A stretch of DNA of 64,000 nt from Mycolicibacterium frederiksbergense (GTDB lineage Bacteria; Actinomycetota; Actinomycetes; Mycobacteriales; Mycobacteriaceae). Numbering within the stretch: position 1 is the first letter of the stretch; each line of letters starts with the position of its first letter. Location of the stretch: the NCBI RefSeq assembly GCF_012223425.1, contig NZ_CP038799.1:5068249-5132248 (forward strand). The letters are read 5' to 3'. The notes under the pieces were generated by a model. It was not told the DNA's origin. It saw nothing but the letters and a program-made list of their open reading frames with translations, and did no database searches. A program made the translations under genes and the position numbers. Of the stretch, positions 27,031 to 40,733 are shown one piece after another.

Positions 27031-30003
27031 TTGGTGGATTTCTCGTTGATCACGGGTCCGGTGAGCCGAATTCTGGCCACCGCGCAGAACGGCATCGAAG
27101 TTCTGCGGTACGGCGGTCTGGAAACCGGTGCGGTCCCCTCGCCCTACCAGATCATCGAGAGCGTGCCGATGTACCGGCTGCGGCGGTACTTCCCGCCCGA
27201 CACCCGGCCCGGTTCGGCCACCCCCGGCCCCCCGGTGCTGATGGTGCACCCGATGATGATGTCGGCCGATATGTGGGATGTCACCCGCGAGGACGGCGCC
27301 GTGGGCATCCTGCACGCCGCAGGGCTGGATCCCTGGGTCATCGATTTCGGTTCGCCCGACCAGGTCGAGGGCGGCATGCAGCGCAACCTCGCCGATCATG
27401 TCGTCGCGCTCAGCGAGGCCATCGACACCGTCAAGAGGGTCACCGGCAGCGATGTCCATCTCGCCGGTTACTCCCAGGGCGGGATGTTCTGCTATCAGAC
27501 CGCGGCATACCGGCGCTCCAAGGATCTCGCCAGCATCGTCGGGTTCGGCTCCCCGGTCGACACCCTGGCCGCCCTGCCGATGGGCATCCCGCCGAACGTG
27601 GGCGCGGTCGCCGCCAACTTCATGGCCGACCACGTGTTCTCCCGTATCGACATCCCGGGCTGGCTGGCCCGCACCGGGTTCCAGATGCTCGACCCACTCA
27701 AGACCGCACAGGCGCGGCTGGATTTTCTGCGTCAGCTCCATGACCGTGACGCGCTGCTGCCGCGTGAGCAGCAGCGCCGCTTCCTCGATTCCGAGGGGTG
27801 GATCGCCTGGTCGGGCCCGGCCATCTCCGAACTGCTCAAGCAGTTCATCGCGCACAACCGGATGATGTCCGGCGGCTTCTCCATCCGCGGTGAGCTCGTC
27901 ACCCTGGCCGATATCACCTGCCCGGTGCTGGCGGTGATCGGTGAGGTCGACGATATCGGTCAACCGGCGGCGGTTCGCGGCATCAAGTCCGCCGCTCCCA
28001 GGGCCGACGCCTACGAATATCTCATCCGCACAGGACATTTCGGTCTTGTCGTCGGATCCAAGGCGGCGAATCAGACCTGGCCGACGGTCGCCTCCTGGGT
28101 CAAGTGGCTCAGCAGCGACGGACTGCCGCCCGAGGATGTCGCACCGATGGGCTCTCAACCGTCCGAATCCGCCATCGACGCAGGTGTGGCATTGACCTCC
28201 CGGGTGGCACACGGTGCGGCCGCCGCCTCCGAGATGGCCTTCGATCTGGCGCGTTCGGCGGCCGGAGCGATGGTCGCCACGAACAAGTCCGCGCGCACCC
28301 TGATCGTCGAAACCGCGCGCACCCTGCCCCGCCTCGCGCGGCTCGGTCAGATCAACGACCACACCCGGATCTCGCTCGGACGCATCATGACCGAGCAGGC
28401 CGAGGGCCACCCGGACGGCGAGTTCCTGCTGTTCGACGGTCGTGTGCACACCTATGAGGCGGTCGACCGCCGGGTCAACAACGTGGTGCGCGGGCTGATC
28501 GAAGTCGGTGTGCGCCAGGGCGTACGGGTCGGTGTGCTGATGCAGACCCGTCCGAGCGCGTTGGTCGCGATCGCGGCGCTGTCGCGCTTGGGTGCGGTGG
28601 CTGTGCTGATGCCCCCGGATGCCGACCTCGCTTTGGCCGCACGACTCGGCGGTGTCGCCGAGGTCCTGACCGATCCGGCGAATCTGGAGATTGCGCGCAC
28701 ACTGGACCTTCGGGTGCTGGTTCTCGGTGGTGGCGAGTCCCGTGACCTGGATGTGGCCGACGGCACCGACGTCGTGGACATGGAAAAGATCGACCCCGGC
28801 CGGGTCGAGCTCCCGGGTTGGTATCGGCCCGATCCGGGCTTCGCCCGTGACGTGGCCTATGTGGCATTCGCGACGATCAACGGTGAACTCGTCGCCCGGC
28901 AGATCACGAACTACCGGTGGGCGTTGTCCGCACTGGGCACCGCGTCGGCGGCCAACCTGGGCAACCGCGACACCGTGTACTGCCTGACCCCGCTGCATCA
29001 TCCGTCCGGCCTGCTGGTGAGTCTCGGCGGCGCGGTGGTCGGCGGTGCCCGCATCGCACTGTCCCGGGGGCTGGCCCCGGACCGCTTCGTGCACGAGATC
29101 CGGCAGTACGGCGTGACGGTGGTGTCCTACACCTGGGCGATGCTCGGCGAGGTCATCGACGATCCGTCGTTCTCGCTCGTGGGCACCCACTCGGTGCGAC
29201 TGTTCATCGGCGCGGGTATGCCGACCGGTCTGTGGCGTCGCGTCGTGGAGGTGTTCGCGCCGGCCAAGGTCGTCGAGTTCTTCGCGACCACCGACGGTCA
29301 GGCGGTGCTCTCCAACGTGGCGGGGGTGAAGATAGGCAGCAAAGGCCGCCCGCTGCCGGGCGGGCCTCAGGTCGAACTGGCCGCCTATGACGTCGACGAT
29401 GACCTGATCCTGGAGGAGGACTCCGGTTTCGTGCGGCGCGCCGAGGCGGGTGAGGTCGGGGTGCTCCTGGCCCGCCCGCGCGGACCGGTGGACCCGACCG
29501 CATCGGTGAAGCGTGGCGTGTTCGCGCCCGCCGACACCTGGGTGTCCACCGAGCAGCTCTTCCGCCGCGACGAGGACGGTGACTTCTGGCTCGTCGACAA
29601 CCGCAGCTCGGTGATCAGGACGCCCGACGGACCGTTGTTCACCGCGACGATCAACGACGCCGTCAGCCGGGCGGCCGCGGTTGACTTGGCGGTGACGTAC
29701 CGCCTCGAGGTGCGTGGCGAGCCGCTGGTCGTCACGGCGGTGACGCTGCAGCCTGGCGGCAGCCTGCCCAGTGCGGAGCTCAATGAGGCCATGGCGACGT
29801 TGCCGGTTGGCATCGGGCCCGCGGTGGTCTACGTGGCGCCGGAGATGACACTCGGGGCGTCCTACCGGCCCGAGATCGGTCCATTGCGAGCCGCCGGCGT
29901 CCCGAAGGCATCGCGTAACACCTGGTACTTGGATACCGATACCAAGCAGTACAAGCGCATGACGGCTGCCGTGCGCGCCGAGCTCATCGGCAATCAGCCG
30001 TGA
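27031..30003 (+). CDS. Fusion of alpha/beta-hydrolase and degenerate acyl-adenylating domain (Rv1683 type)
   Basis: 990 residues. The N-half (about 60-370) is a PHA-synthase/lipase-like alpha/beta hydrolase with nucleophile elbow HLAGYSQGGMF and a late His in LIRTGHFGLVV. A linker rich in Ala precedes an AMP-binding-enzyme half (about 455-985). That half is unusual: the Ser/Thr-Gly-rich P-loop of the family is replaced by YVAFATINGELVARQ, and the YGxTE motif reads FFATTDGQ. The C-terminal Lys region (DTKQYKRM) remains. M. tuberculosis Rv1683, annotated as acyl-CoA synthase/lipase, has the same layout. TTG 27031 follows GGGAG; GTG 27034 is equally possible. Hydrolase activity is likelier than ligase activity. 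Confidence 0.85.
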   Translation: MVDFSLITGPVSRILATAQNGIEVLRYGGLETGAVPSPYQIIESVPMYRLRRYFPPDTRPGSATPGPPVLMVHPMMMSADMWDVTREDGAVGILHAAGLDPWVIDFGSPDQVEGGMQRNLADHVVALSEAIDTVKRVTGSDVHLAGYSQGGMFCYQTAAYRRSKDLASIVGFGSPVDTLAALPMGIPPNVGAVAANFMADHVFSRIDIPGWLARTGFQMLDPLKTAQARLDFLRQLHDRDALLPREQQRRFLDSEGWIAWSGPAISELLKQFIAHNRMMSGGFSIRGELVTLADITCPVLAVIGEVDDIGQPAAVRGIKSAAPRADAYEYLIRTGHFGLVVGSKAANQTWPTVASWVKWLSSDGLPPEDVAPMGSQPSESAIDAGVALTSRVAHGAAAASEMAFDLARSAAGAMVATNKSARTLIVETARTLPRLARLGQINDHTRISLGRIMTEQAEGHPDGEFLLFDGRVHTYEAVDRRVNNVVRGLIEVGVRQGVRVGVLMQTRPSALVAIAALSRLGAVAVLMPPDADLALAARLGGVAEVLTDPANLEIARTLDLRVLVLGGGESRDLDVADGTDVVDMEKIDPGRVELPGWYRPDPGFARDVAYVAFATINGELVARQITNYRWALSALGTASAANLGNRDTVYCLTPLHHPSGLLVSLGGAVVGGARIALSRGLAPDRFVHEIRQYGVTVVSYTWAMLGEVIDDPSFSLVGTHSVRLFIGAGMPTGLWRRVVEVFAPAKVVEFFATTDGQAVLSNVAGVKIGSKGRPLPGGPQVELAAYDVDDDLILEEDSGFVRRAEAGEVGVLLARPRGPVDPTASVKRGVFAPADTWVSTEQLFRRDEDGDFWLVDNRSSVIRTPDGPLFTATINDAVSRAAAVDLAVTYRLEVRGEPLVVTAVTLQPGGSLPSAELNEAMATLPVGIGPAVVYVAPEMTLGASYRPEIGPLRAAGVPKASRNTWYLDTDTKQYKRMTAAVRAELIGNQP

Positions 30004-30058
30004 TGCCCCGCGTGGTGTGCACTGTTAGGCTCGCCGAGACGGCAAGGGAGAGGTTCAG

Positions 30059-30574
30059 ATGACGACGGAGAACTCCGTGACCGGCACAGCATTGCGGCGC
30101 TGGACGGCAGGCGCCCTCATCGGCGCGGCCGCCGTCGCGGGTCTGGGCCTGGCGCCGGTGGCGTCGGCCGAACCGGACTCCTCCCAGGAACAGCCGGCCC
30201 AGCGGATCTCCCCGGATCAGGTGCTGATGATGATCTCCGATCAGTACCAGACCGGTAGCGGTGGCGGACAGGTCTCCAAGCTCATCGAGCAGGTCATGAC
30301 GCTGCGCCAGCGCGGTGTGCGGCCCTCGGCGGCCAACTCGCAGGCCCTGCTCGACGGGCTGAACGCGCGTCCCAACCAGAAGCCGCTGATCGAGGCGCTG
30401 CAGTCCACGTTGTCCTACCAGCGCCGGATGATGAACCAGCAGGCCAACGCCGGCTCCGGCGCACCTGGTCAGGGCTCGGCGGGCTCCGCTGCGCCCTGGG
30501 CGCCGGTCGCCGGCGACGACGGAAACAATGCGCTGATCCCACCCGGCTGGGGTGGGGACATGTCGCCGTGGTGA
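30059..30574 (+). CDS. Small secreted protein of unknown function
   Basis: 171 residues. A Sec signal peptide (RRWTAGALIGAAAVAGLGLAPVASA) ends with an Ala-x-Ala cleavage site before EPDSSQE, about residue 38. The mature part is helical in the middle (SPDQVLMMISDQYQ, SKLIEQVMTLRQRG) and ends in a Gly/Ala/Pro-rich tail. No Cys and no known domain are seen. GGGAGAGG precedes the ATG, and a TAGGCT -10 candidate lies near 30025. It sits between the hydrolase fusion and the Trm112-like gene, where the M. tuberculosis order as I remember it has no equivalent. Probably exported to the cell envelope or medium. Confidence 0.8.
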   Translation: MTTENSVTGTALRRWTAGALIGAAAVAGLGLAPVASAEPDSSQEQPAQRISPDQVLMMISDQYQTGSGGGQVSKLIEQVMTLRQRGVRPSAANSQALLDGLNARPNQKPLIEALQSTLSYQRRMMNQQANAGSGAPGQGSAGSAAPWAPVAGDDGNNALIPPGWGGDMSPW

Positions 30575-30584
30575 CGAGGGTTCG

Positions 30585-30803
30585 GTGAGCCTCGACGCGA
30601 AGCTGCTCGACATCGTGGTCTGCCCCGAGGATCACGGGCCGCTGGCCTACATCCCGGGGGAGTGCCTGTACAACGCCCGACTGCGCCGCGCCTACCCCAT
30701 CGTGGACGGCATCCCGGTGCTGCTCGTCGACGAGGCGGTACCCGTCGCCGACGATGGCGAGCACGAGCGGTTGCTCAGCGCAGCGCAGGCAGATCCCCGG
30801 TGA
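30585..30803 (+). CDS. Trm112-like small protein
   Basis: 72 residues from GTG 30585. The pattern LLDIVVCPEDHGPLAYIP...LYNARLRRAYPIVDGIPVLLVDEA is the Trm112/YcaR family. These small proteins, often zinc-binding, activate methyltransferases or similar partners. Here only one Cys of the usual zinc set remains (VVCPEDHG), so metal binding is doubtful. It begins 10 bp after the secreted-protein gene. The 3' end overlaps the converging TetR gene by 29 bp. Confidence 0.85.
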   Translation: MSLDAKLLDIVVCPEDHGPLAYIPGECLYNARLRRAYPIVDGIPVLLVDEAVPVADDGEHERLLSAAQADPR

Positions 30804-31389
30804 GATAACGCTGCAGGTTCGGCGCGATGGTCTCGGCGATGACCTGCGGCGCCAGCCCGGCGAACGGCTGCAGTTCCAGGATGTAGCGCACCATCACCAC
30901 CCCGACCAACTGTGATGCCAAGAACTGCACCCTGATCGCGCCGGAACCGGGCGGGTTGTCCACCCGGGAGCCGATCTCGACGGTGATGACCTCCTGCAGG
31001 AACGATCGGACCAGCCCGACATCGGCACCTGCCAGCAGTGAACGCAGCGTGGCGATGAAACCCTTGCCGAGTTCGGAATCCCACAGCGGCAACAGGATTG
31101 ACGGAAGCACAGCGCCGATCTGTTCGACCGGGGTTTCCCGCAGCGGACCGATCACCTGCATCGGGTCGATGGGGATCGCGATGGCGGCGGCGAACAGCTG
31201 CTGCTTGTTTCCGAAGTAGTGGTGCACCAGGGCACCGTCCACGCCGGCGCCCGCGGCCACCGCGCGGATCGATGTCTTGTCGAAACCGTTGCGCGCAAAC
31301 AATTCCCGCGCGCTGTCCAGGATGCGCTGGCGCCGCTCGGAGGTGCCCGGCGGTCGCCCGGGGCGTTTGCGATCAGCGCTGCTGCTCAC
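30775..31389 (-). CDS. TetR-family transcriptional regulator
   Basis: 204 residues, Rv1685c type. The N-terminal helix-turn-helix is clear (RQRILDSARELFARNGFDKTSIRAVAAGAGVDGALVHHYFGNKQQLF, residues about 20-66); a basic RKRPGRPPGTS tail precedes it. The C-domain is all-helical with a hydrophobic ligand pocket. It is the last gene of the ABC ATPase-permease-TetR unit, 30 bp after the permease. The 34-bp palindrome at the ATPase start (32921-32954) is the most likely operator, giving autoregulation of the unit. The effector is unknown. Confidence 0.88.
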   Translation of the reverse strand: MSSSADRKRPGRPPGTSERRQRILDSARELFARNGFDKTSIRAVAAGAGVDGALVHHYFGNKQQLFAAAIAIPIDPMQVIGPLRETPVEQIGAVLPSILLPLWDSELGKGFIATLRSLLAGADVGLVRSFLQEVITVEIGSRVDNPPGSGAIRVQFLASQLVGVVMVRYILELQPFAGLAPQVIAETIAPNLQRYLTGDLPALR

Positions 31390-31419
31390 GTTTTCCTCTC
31401 TACTACGAGGGCCACCCGG

Positions 31420-32193
31420 TTACGGGGTCCGGCGTCGCAGGGTCCCCGCCGCCAAACCCAGCGCGACGAGTGCGAAGCCGATCACGACCGCGATATCGCG
31501 AACCGCGATCGCGGTTGGCTCGGCATACGCTCCGACCTGTTGCAACGCTTCCAGAGCGTAGCTGGCGGGCAGCGCATTGCTGATCCACTGCAGCCAGTCC
31601 GGCAAGGCCTCGCGCGGCACCAGAATCCCGCACAGCAGCAGCTGGGGGACCACGACCACCGGCATGAACTGCACCGCCTGGAACTCGGTGCGGGCGAAGG
31701 CGCTGCACAGCAGGCCCAGGCCGACACCCAGCACGGCATTGACGATGGCGATCACGAACACCCATACCGGGCTGCCCGCGGTATAGAACCCGAGCAACCA
31801 GAACGAGACACCACACGCCAGCGCGGCCTGCGCGGCGGCGGCGATGGAGAACGCCGTGCCGTATGCGGCGAGCAGGTCGAACCGCCGCAGCGGGGTGGTC
31901 AGAATCCGCTCCAGCGTGCCGGACACGCGTTCGCGCTGCATGGTGATCGAGGTGATCAGAAACATCACCACCAGCGGGAACACCCCAAGCATGATCAGAC
32001 ACGCGTTGTTGAACGGCGATGGCGTACCCGGGGGGTGCGGTACCTCGGCGAACATGAAGTACATCAGCGTGATGACCAGCGTGGGGACCAGCATGATCAT
32101 CGCCATGCTGCGGTGGTCGGCGGCCAGCTGGCGCAGGATGCGGGCGGTGGTGGCCTGATAGGCCTGCAGACCGAACATCGCCGGGCGACTCAC
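31420..32193 (-). CDS. ABC-2 type transporter permease
   Basis: 257 residues from GTG 32193, which overlaps the ATPase stop as GTGA; an internal ATG lies at 32178. Six hydrophobic segments and the ABC-2 signature region (MQRERVSGTLERILTTPLRRFDLL, QFMPVVVVPQLLLCGILVPREALPDWLQWI) identify it. With the ATPase it should form a homodimeric-permease exporter in the inner membrane. The substrate is unknown; TetR-linked ABC-2 systems often export drugs or lipids, but nothing here says which. Confidence 0.9.
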   Translation of the reverse strand: MSRPAMFGLQAYQATTARILRQLAADHRSMAMIMLVPTLVITLMYFMFAEVPHPPGTPSPFNNACLIMLGVFPLVVMFLITSITMQRERVSGTLERILTTPLRRFDLLAAYGTAFSIAAAAQAALACGVSFWLLGFYTAGSPVWVFVIAIVNAVLGVGLGLLCSAFARTEFQAVQFMPVVVVPQLLLCGILVPREALPDWLQWISNALPASYALEALQQVGAYAEPTAIAVRDIAVVIGFALVALGLAAGTLRRRTP

Positions 32194-32945
32194 GCCGCGG
32201 TGCCGTGCCGGATGACGGACAGAAATGCGTCCTCCAGTGATGTGCATCCGGTGTCCTCTCGTAGTTGTGCGGGTGTGGTGTGCGCGAGCAGTCGTCCTTC
32301 CCGCAGGAGCAGCAGGTCGCCGCAGTGGTCGGCCTCGTCCATGACATGACTGGAGATCAGCAGGGTGGTGCCGTTGCGGGCGAGTCGGTGGAACTGATCC
32401 CACAGGTCGACCCGTAGTACCGGATCGAGGCCGACGGTGGGCTCGTCGAGCACCAGCAGGTCGGGGTGTGACACCAGTGCGCAGGCCAGCGACACCCGGG
32501 TGCGCTGTCCTCCGGAAAGGTTGCCGCACAGAGCGGTTCGATGGTCGTTCAGGCCGACCGCCGCGATCGCGTCGTCGGCCGCGCGGGCATCGGTGCCGTA
32601 CAGCGCGGCGAAGTAGCGGGCGTTGTCGATGACCCGCAGGTCGGGGTAGATGGTCGGCTCCTGGGTCACGTAGCCGACGCGTCGGCGCAGTGCAGCGCTG
32701 CCGGCCGGCAGGCCGAGCACGGTGACGGTGCCGGACGCGATCACCTGGGTGCCGACGATGGACCGGATGAGTGTGGTCTTGCCGCAGCCCGAGGGGCCGA
32801 GCAACCCGGTGATGGAGCCGGGCGGGATGGCGACCGAGATGTCCTCGAGGGCGGTGCGTCTGCCCCGTGTGACGTGCAGGTTCTTGATCAGAATGGCGTG
32901 TTCGGGGCGGCCGTGCGGTAATTCATCGCTTGATGAACTCATCAT
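32190..32945 (-). CDS. ABC transporter ATP-binding protein
   Basis: 251 residues from ATG 32945 (a second ATG follows at 32942). Walker A GPSGCGKTT, signature NLSGGQRTRVSLA and Walker B LLVLDEPTVGLD are intact, with switch His in LLISSHVMDEAD, so it is an active ATPase of the drug/lipid exporter type. The start codon lies inside the 34-bp palindrome. A GATATT -10-like box on the minus strand is 6 nt upstream of the ATG and no Shine-Dalgarno is seen, suggesting a leaderless mRNA. Longer in-frame starts exist upstream but cross the mpg promoter. Confidence 0.9.
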   Translation of the reverse strand: MMSSSSDELPHGRPEHAILIKNLHVTRGRRTALEDISVAIPPGSITGLLGPSGCGKTTLIRSIVGTQVIASGTVTVLGLPAGSAALRRRVGYVTQEPTIYPDLRVIDNARYFAALYGTDARAADDAIAAVGLNDHRTALCGNLSGGQRTRVSLACALVSHPDLLVLDEPTVGLDPVLRVDLWDQFHRLARNGTTLLISSHVMDEADHCGDLLLLREGRLLAHTTPAQLREDTGCTSLEDAFLSVIRHGTAA

Positions 32946-32954
32946 GCGATGAAT
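32921..32954. promoter_or_regulatory. 34-bp nested palindrome, probable TetR operator
   Basis: Outer arms ATTCATCGC (32921-32929) and GCGATGAAT (32946-32954) and inner arms TGATGA (32931-32936) and TCATCA (32939-32944) share one centre at 32937.5. Only one base pair and the central AC break the symmetry. It covers the ATPase start codon and its GATATT -10 candidate, and lies about 36 bp from the mpg -10. The size suits two TetR dimers or one with an extended site. Confidence 0.65.
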
Positions 32955-33002
32955 ATCCGCCCGATGACCGCCGGTGTCAAGGGAGCGGGCACAATCAGTG
33001 AC

Positions 33003-33614
33003 GTGGGAGCCATGACGCTGGCGGTCGATCCGGTGGCAGCGGCCCGTCGTCTGCTCGGCGCACGACTGCACGGCCGGGACGTCACCGCGACGATCGTCGA
33101 GGTCGAGGCCTATGGCGGCCCGCCGGACGGCCCCTGGCCGGACCCGGCGTCGCACTCGTTTCGCGGGCCACGTATGCGCAATACCGTGATGTTCGGTCCG
33201 GCCGGTCGGATGTACACCTATCGCAGCCACGGCATCCACGTCTGCGCCAATGTGGTGTGCGGCTGGGAGGGTGTCGCGGCGGCGGTGTTGTTGCGCGCGG
33301 CCGTCATCGACGACGGTGCGCCGGTGGCTCAACAGCGTCGCGGCGTGACCCCGGCACTTCGTGCGCTGGCGCGCGGCCCCGGAAATCTGTGTTCAGCACT
33401 GGGAATTACCATGGACGACAACGGGATTGACCTTTTCGATAGGACCGCTCCGATCCGCATCGAGGTGGGCGCAGCCGTGGATGCGCTGGCGGGCCCAAGG
33501 GTCGGGGTGAGCGCCGCGGCCGATCGCGCCTGGCGGTTCTGGCTGCCGGATCACCCCGAGGTCTCGGCCTACCGCCGCAGTCCGCGGGCTCCGGTACCCG
33601 GTGGCAGTGACTGA
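33003..33614 (+). CDS. mpg: 3-methyladenine DNA glycosylase (AAG/MPG family)
   Basis: 203 residues from GTG 33003, the same length as the M. tuberculosis homolog as I recall it. Core blocks are IVEVEAYGGPPDGPWPDPASHSFRG (with the catalytic Glu), NTVMFGPAGRMYTYRSHGIHVCANVV and ALARGPGNLCSALGI. It excises alkylated purines to start base-excision repair. CACAAT at 32990-32995 would place transcription near the GTG, and the only SD-like run is too close to the ATG at 33012, so I prefer the GTG. It ends 17 bp before tyrS. Confidence 0.9.
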   Translation: MGAMTLAVDPVAAARRLLGARLHGRDVTATIVEVEAYGGPPDGPWPDPASHSFRGPRMRNTVMFGPAGRMYTYRSHGIHVCANVVCGWEGVAAAVLLRAAVIDDGAPVAQQRRGVTPALRALARGPGNLCSALGITMDDNGIDLFDRTAPIRIEVGAAVDALAGPRVGVSAAADRAWRFWLPDHPEVSAYRRSPRAPVPGGSD

Positions 33615-33631
33615 TACAGGATGATGGCCGG

Positions 33632-34933
33632 GTGAGCAAAGGCATCCTCGATGAGCTGGAATGGCGCGGCCTGATCGCGCAATCGACCGACCGGGACGCG
33701 TTGGCGGACGCGCTGGCCAATGCGCCGCTCACGGTCTATTCGGGGTTCGATCCCACCGCGCCCAGCTTGCATGCCGGCCATCTCGTTCCGCTGCTCACGC
33801 TGCGCCGATTTCAGCAGGCCGGACATCGTCCGATCGTGCTGGCAGGCGGCGCCACCGGGATGATCGGCGACCCCCGCGACAGCGGGGAACGCACCATGCA
33901 GACCGCGGACACCGTCGCCGAATGGTCCGGACGCATCCGTGGCCAGCTCGAACGGTTCGTCGAATTCGACGACGGGCCGACCGGGGCGATTGTCGAGAAC
34001 AACCTGTCCTGGACCGGTGAGCTGTCCGCCATCGAGTTCCTGCGCGACGTCGGCAAGTACTTCTCGGTCAACGTCATGCTCGACCGCGATACGGTGCGCC
34101 GGCGCCTGGAGGGCGAGGGCATCTCCTACACGGAATTCAGCTACATGCTGCTGCAGGCCAACGACTACGTGCAGCTGCACGAACGGTATGGCTGCGGACT
34201 GCAGATCGGCGGGTCCGACCAGTGGGGCAACATCGTCGCCGGCGTCCGGCTGGTGCGGCAGAAGCGCAGCGCCACGGTGCACGCGATGACGACACCGCTG
34301 GTCACCGACTCCGAGGGAAAGAAGTTCGGTAAGTCGACCGGTGGCGGCAACATCTGGCTCGATCCGGAGCTGACCAGTCCGTACGCCTGGTACCAGTACT
34401 TCTTCAACACCGCGGACGCCGATGTTCTCGGCTACCTCAAATGGTTCACGTTCCTGAGCGCCGAGCAGATCTCCGAGCTGGGCGAAGCCACCGACACTCG
34501 CGCTCACGAACGTGCCGCGCAACGGACGCTGGCGCGTGAGTTGACCACGCTGGTGCACGGTCAGGCCGCCACCGATGCCGTCGAACTGGCCAGCCAGGCG
34601 TTGTTCGGGCGGGGCGAGTTGGGCGATCTCGACGAATCGACGCTGGCCGCGGCCTTGCGGGAGGCAAGCAACGGTGCGGTGACAGAGCTGGCGGTCGGCG
34701 GCCCGGATGCGATCACCGATCTGCTGGTGGGCACCGGACTGTCCAAGAGCAAGGGCGAAGCACGCCGAACGGTGGGCGAGGGCGGCGTGTATGTGAACAA
34801 CGTGCGAATCGAAAGCGACGAGTGGATACCACAGTCATCGGACTTTCTGCACGACCATTGGCTGGTGTTGCGACGTGGCAAGCGCAACATTGCCGGCGTA
34901 CTGCGGGTGGGCGCCGGTGACCCGTCGGCGTAG
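33632..34933 (+). CDS. tyrS: Tyrosyl-tRNA synthetase
   Basis: 433 residues, class I enzyme of the bacterial TyrRS type. YSGFDPTAPSLHAGHLVPLL carries the HIGH-like motif (HAGH) and KKFGKSTGGG the KMSKS-like motif. QIGGSDQWGNI binds tyrosine. A C-terminal S4-like RNA-binding domain (from about 365, LSKSKGEARRTVGEGGVYVNN) contacts the tRNA long arm. The GTG start follows mpg by 17 bp. The rrn promoter lies just after its stop. Confidence 0.97.
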   Translation: MSKGILDELEWRGLIAQSTDRDALADALANAPLTVYSGFDPTAPSLHAGHLVPLLTLRRFQQAGHRPIVLAGGATGMIGDPRDSGERTMQTADTVAEWSGRIRGQLERFVEFDDGPTGAIVENNLSWTGELSAIEFLRDVGKYFSVNVMLDRDTVRRRLEGEGISYTEFSYMLLQANDYVQLHERYGCGLQIGGSDQWGNIVAGVRLVRQKRSATVHAMTTPLVTDSEGKKFGKSTGGGNIWLDPELTSPYAWYQYFFNTADADVLGYLKWFTFLSAEQISELGEATDTRAHERAAQRTLARELTTLVHGQAATDAVELASQALFGRGELGDLDESTLAAALREASNGAVTELAVGGPDAITDLLVGTGLSKSKGEARRTVGEGGVYVNNVRIESDEWIPQSSDFLHDHWLVLRRGKRNIAGVLRVGAGDPSA

Positions 34934-34971
34934 CCCGCTGACCTGCGCAGACTCCGCGCTGACCAGGCGAT

Positions 34972-35000
34972 TTGACTCGCTGTTAGCCCTGCCGTAACTT
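34972..35000 (+). promoter_or_regulatory. rrn promoter
   Basis: TTGACT (34972-34977), 17-bp spacer, TAACTT (34995-35000): a strong SigA-type promoter starting near A35007. It lies 38 bp after the tyrS stop. No second promoter of similar quality is seen before 16S, which fits the single-promoter rrnB type known in fast growers. Confidence 0.75.
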
Positions 35001-35006
35001 ATTGCA

Positions 35007-35331
35007 AGTCAGAGCGACACGGCCTCGGCCGGAGAGCGAAGACAAATCCGAGCGAATCACCCATTAACGTGGGGGTTCCTCACTGCCCGCTCTACCTACT
35101 GCGGCTTTCGAGCCGGGGTTTGTGGCGCGGACAAATGAAGGTCTGTTGTTTGAGAACTCAATAGTGTGTTTGGTGGTTTTTGTTTGTTGTTTTTTGCCAC
35201 TCATTTTTGGGGGACTTCCCGTCTTCCCGAGTTTGGTGGGTGGTTTGTTTTTTGATGCCAGTTTTTGGTGTCTTTTGTTTGGATATCAGGTTTTTCTGAT
35301 TCGAATTCCACCTGGGCTTTGGTCCGGGTTG
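35007..35331 (+). other. rrn leader RNA with left arm of the pre-16S processing stem
   Basis: About 325 nt without a gene. Positions 35145-35173 (TTTGAGAACTCAATAGTG within it) can pair with 37009-37037 in the 16S-23S spacer over 29 nt with only two mismatches and four wobbles; the core CAATAGTGTG/CACACTATTG is perfect. This is the RNase III-type stem that loops out 16S. The same area is where mycobacterial antitermination boxes lie. The 35170-35340 part is T/G-rich. Confidence 0.6.
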
Positions 35332-40416
<5,085 letters not shown>

Positions 40417-40608
40417 ACCCAACCATGTTGGGTAGCAGATAAACCGTGTAAGAAAAAAATTTGACGCACAACAAACGCGCTTGCAACCACACATCCACAC
40501 CATCGGACACGAGACATCACCAGCAATGGAAATGTCACACACTCCACCACCAAAACACACTCCCCCCACCCACATCGTGTGGGGGCGCCCAGAAAAGGGT
40601 GAATAAAG
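40417..40608 (+). other. 23S-5S spacer
   Basis: 192 nt with the right arm of the pre-23S stem (40436-40476). Near 40569-40585 the hairpin CCCACATCGTGTGGGGG repeats the one found after 16S. CCACCAAAACACAC near 40545 nearly matches the complement of GTGTGTTTGGTGG in the leader. No gene. Confidence 0.75.
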
Positions 40609-40724
40609 TTACGGCGGCCATAGCGGCAGGGAAACGCCCGGTCCCATCCCGAACCCGGAAGCTAAGCCTACCAGCGCCAATGATACTACCCAAAAGGGTG
40701 GAAAAGTAGGACACCGCCGAACAC
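40609..40724 (+). rRNA. rrf: 5S ribosomal RNA
   Basis: About 116 nt from TTACGGCGGCCATAGCGGCA to GACACCGCCGAACA. The ends pair (GGCGG with CCGCC) and loop B/C sequence GGTCCCATCCCGAACCCGGAAG is standard. It closes the rrn operon and is followed after 9 nt by a strong terminator. Confidence 0.95.
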
Positions 40725-40733
40725 ACATTAAGC

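Noticed and set aside
26833..29190. 785-residue ORF antisense to the hydrolase fusion
   Set aside because: His/Asp/Arg-rich shadow frame without any domain; the sense frame carries clear enzyme motifs.
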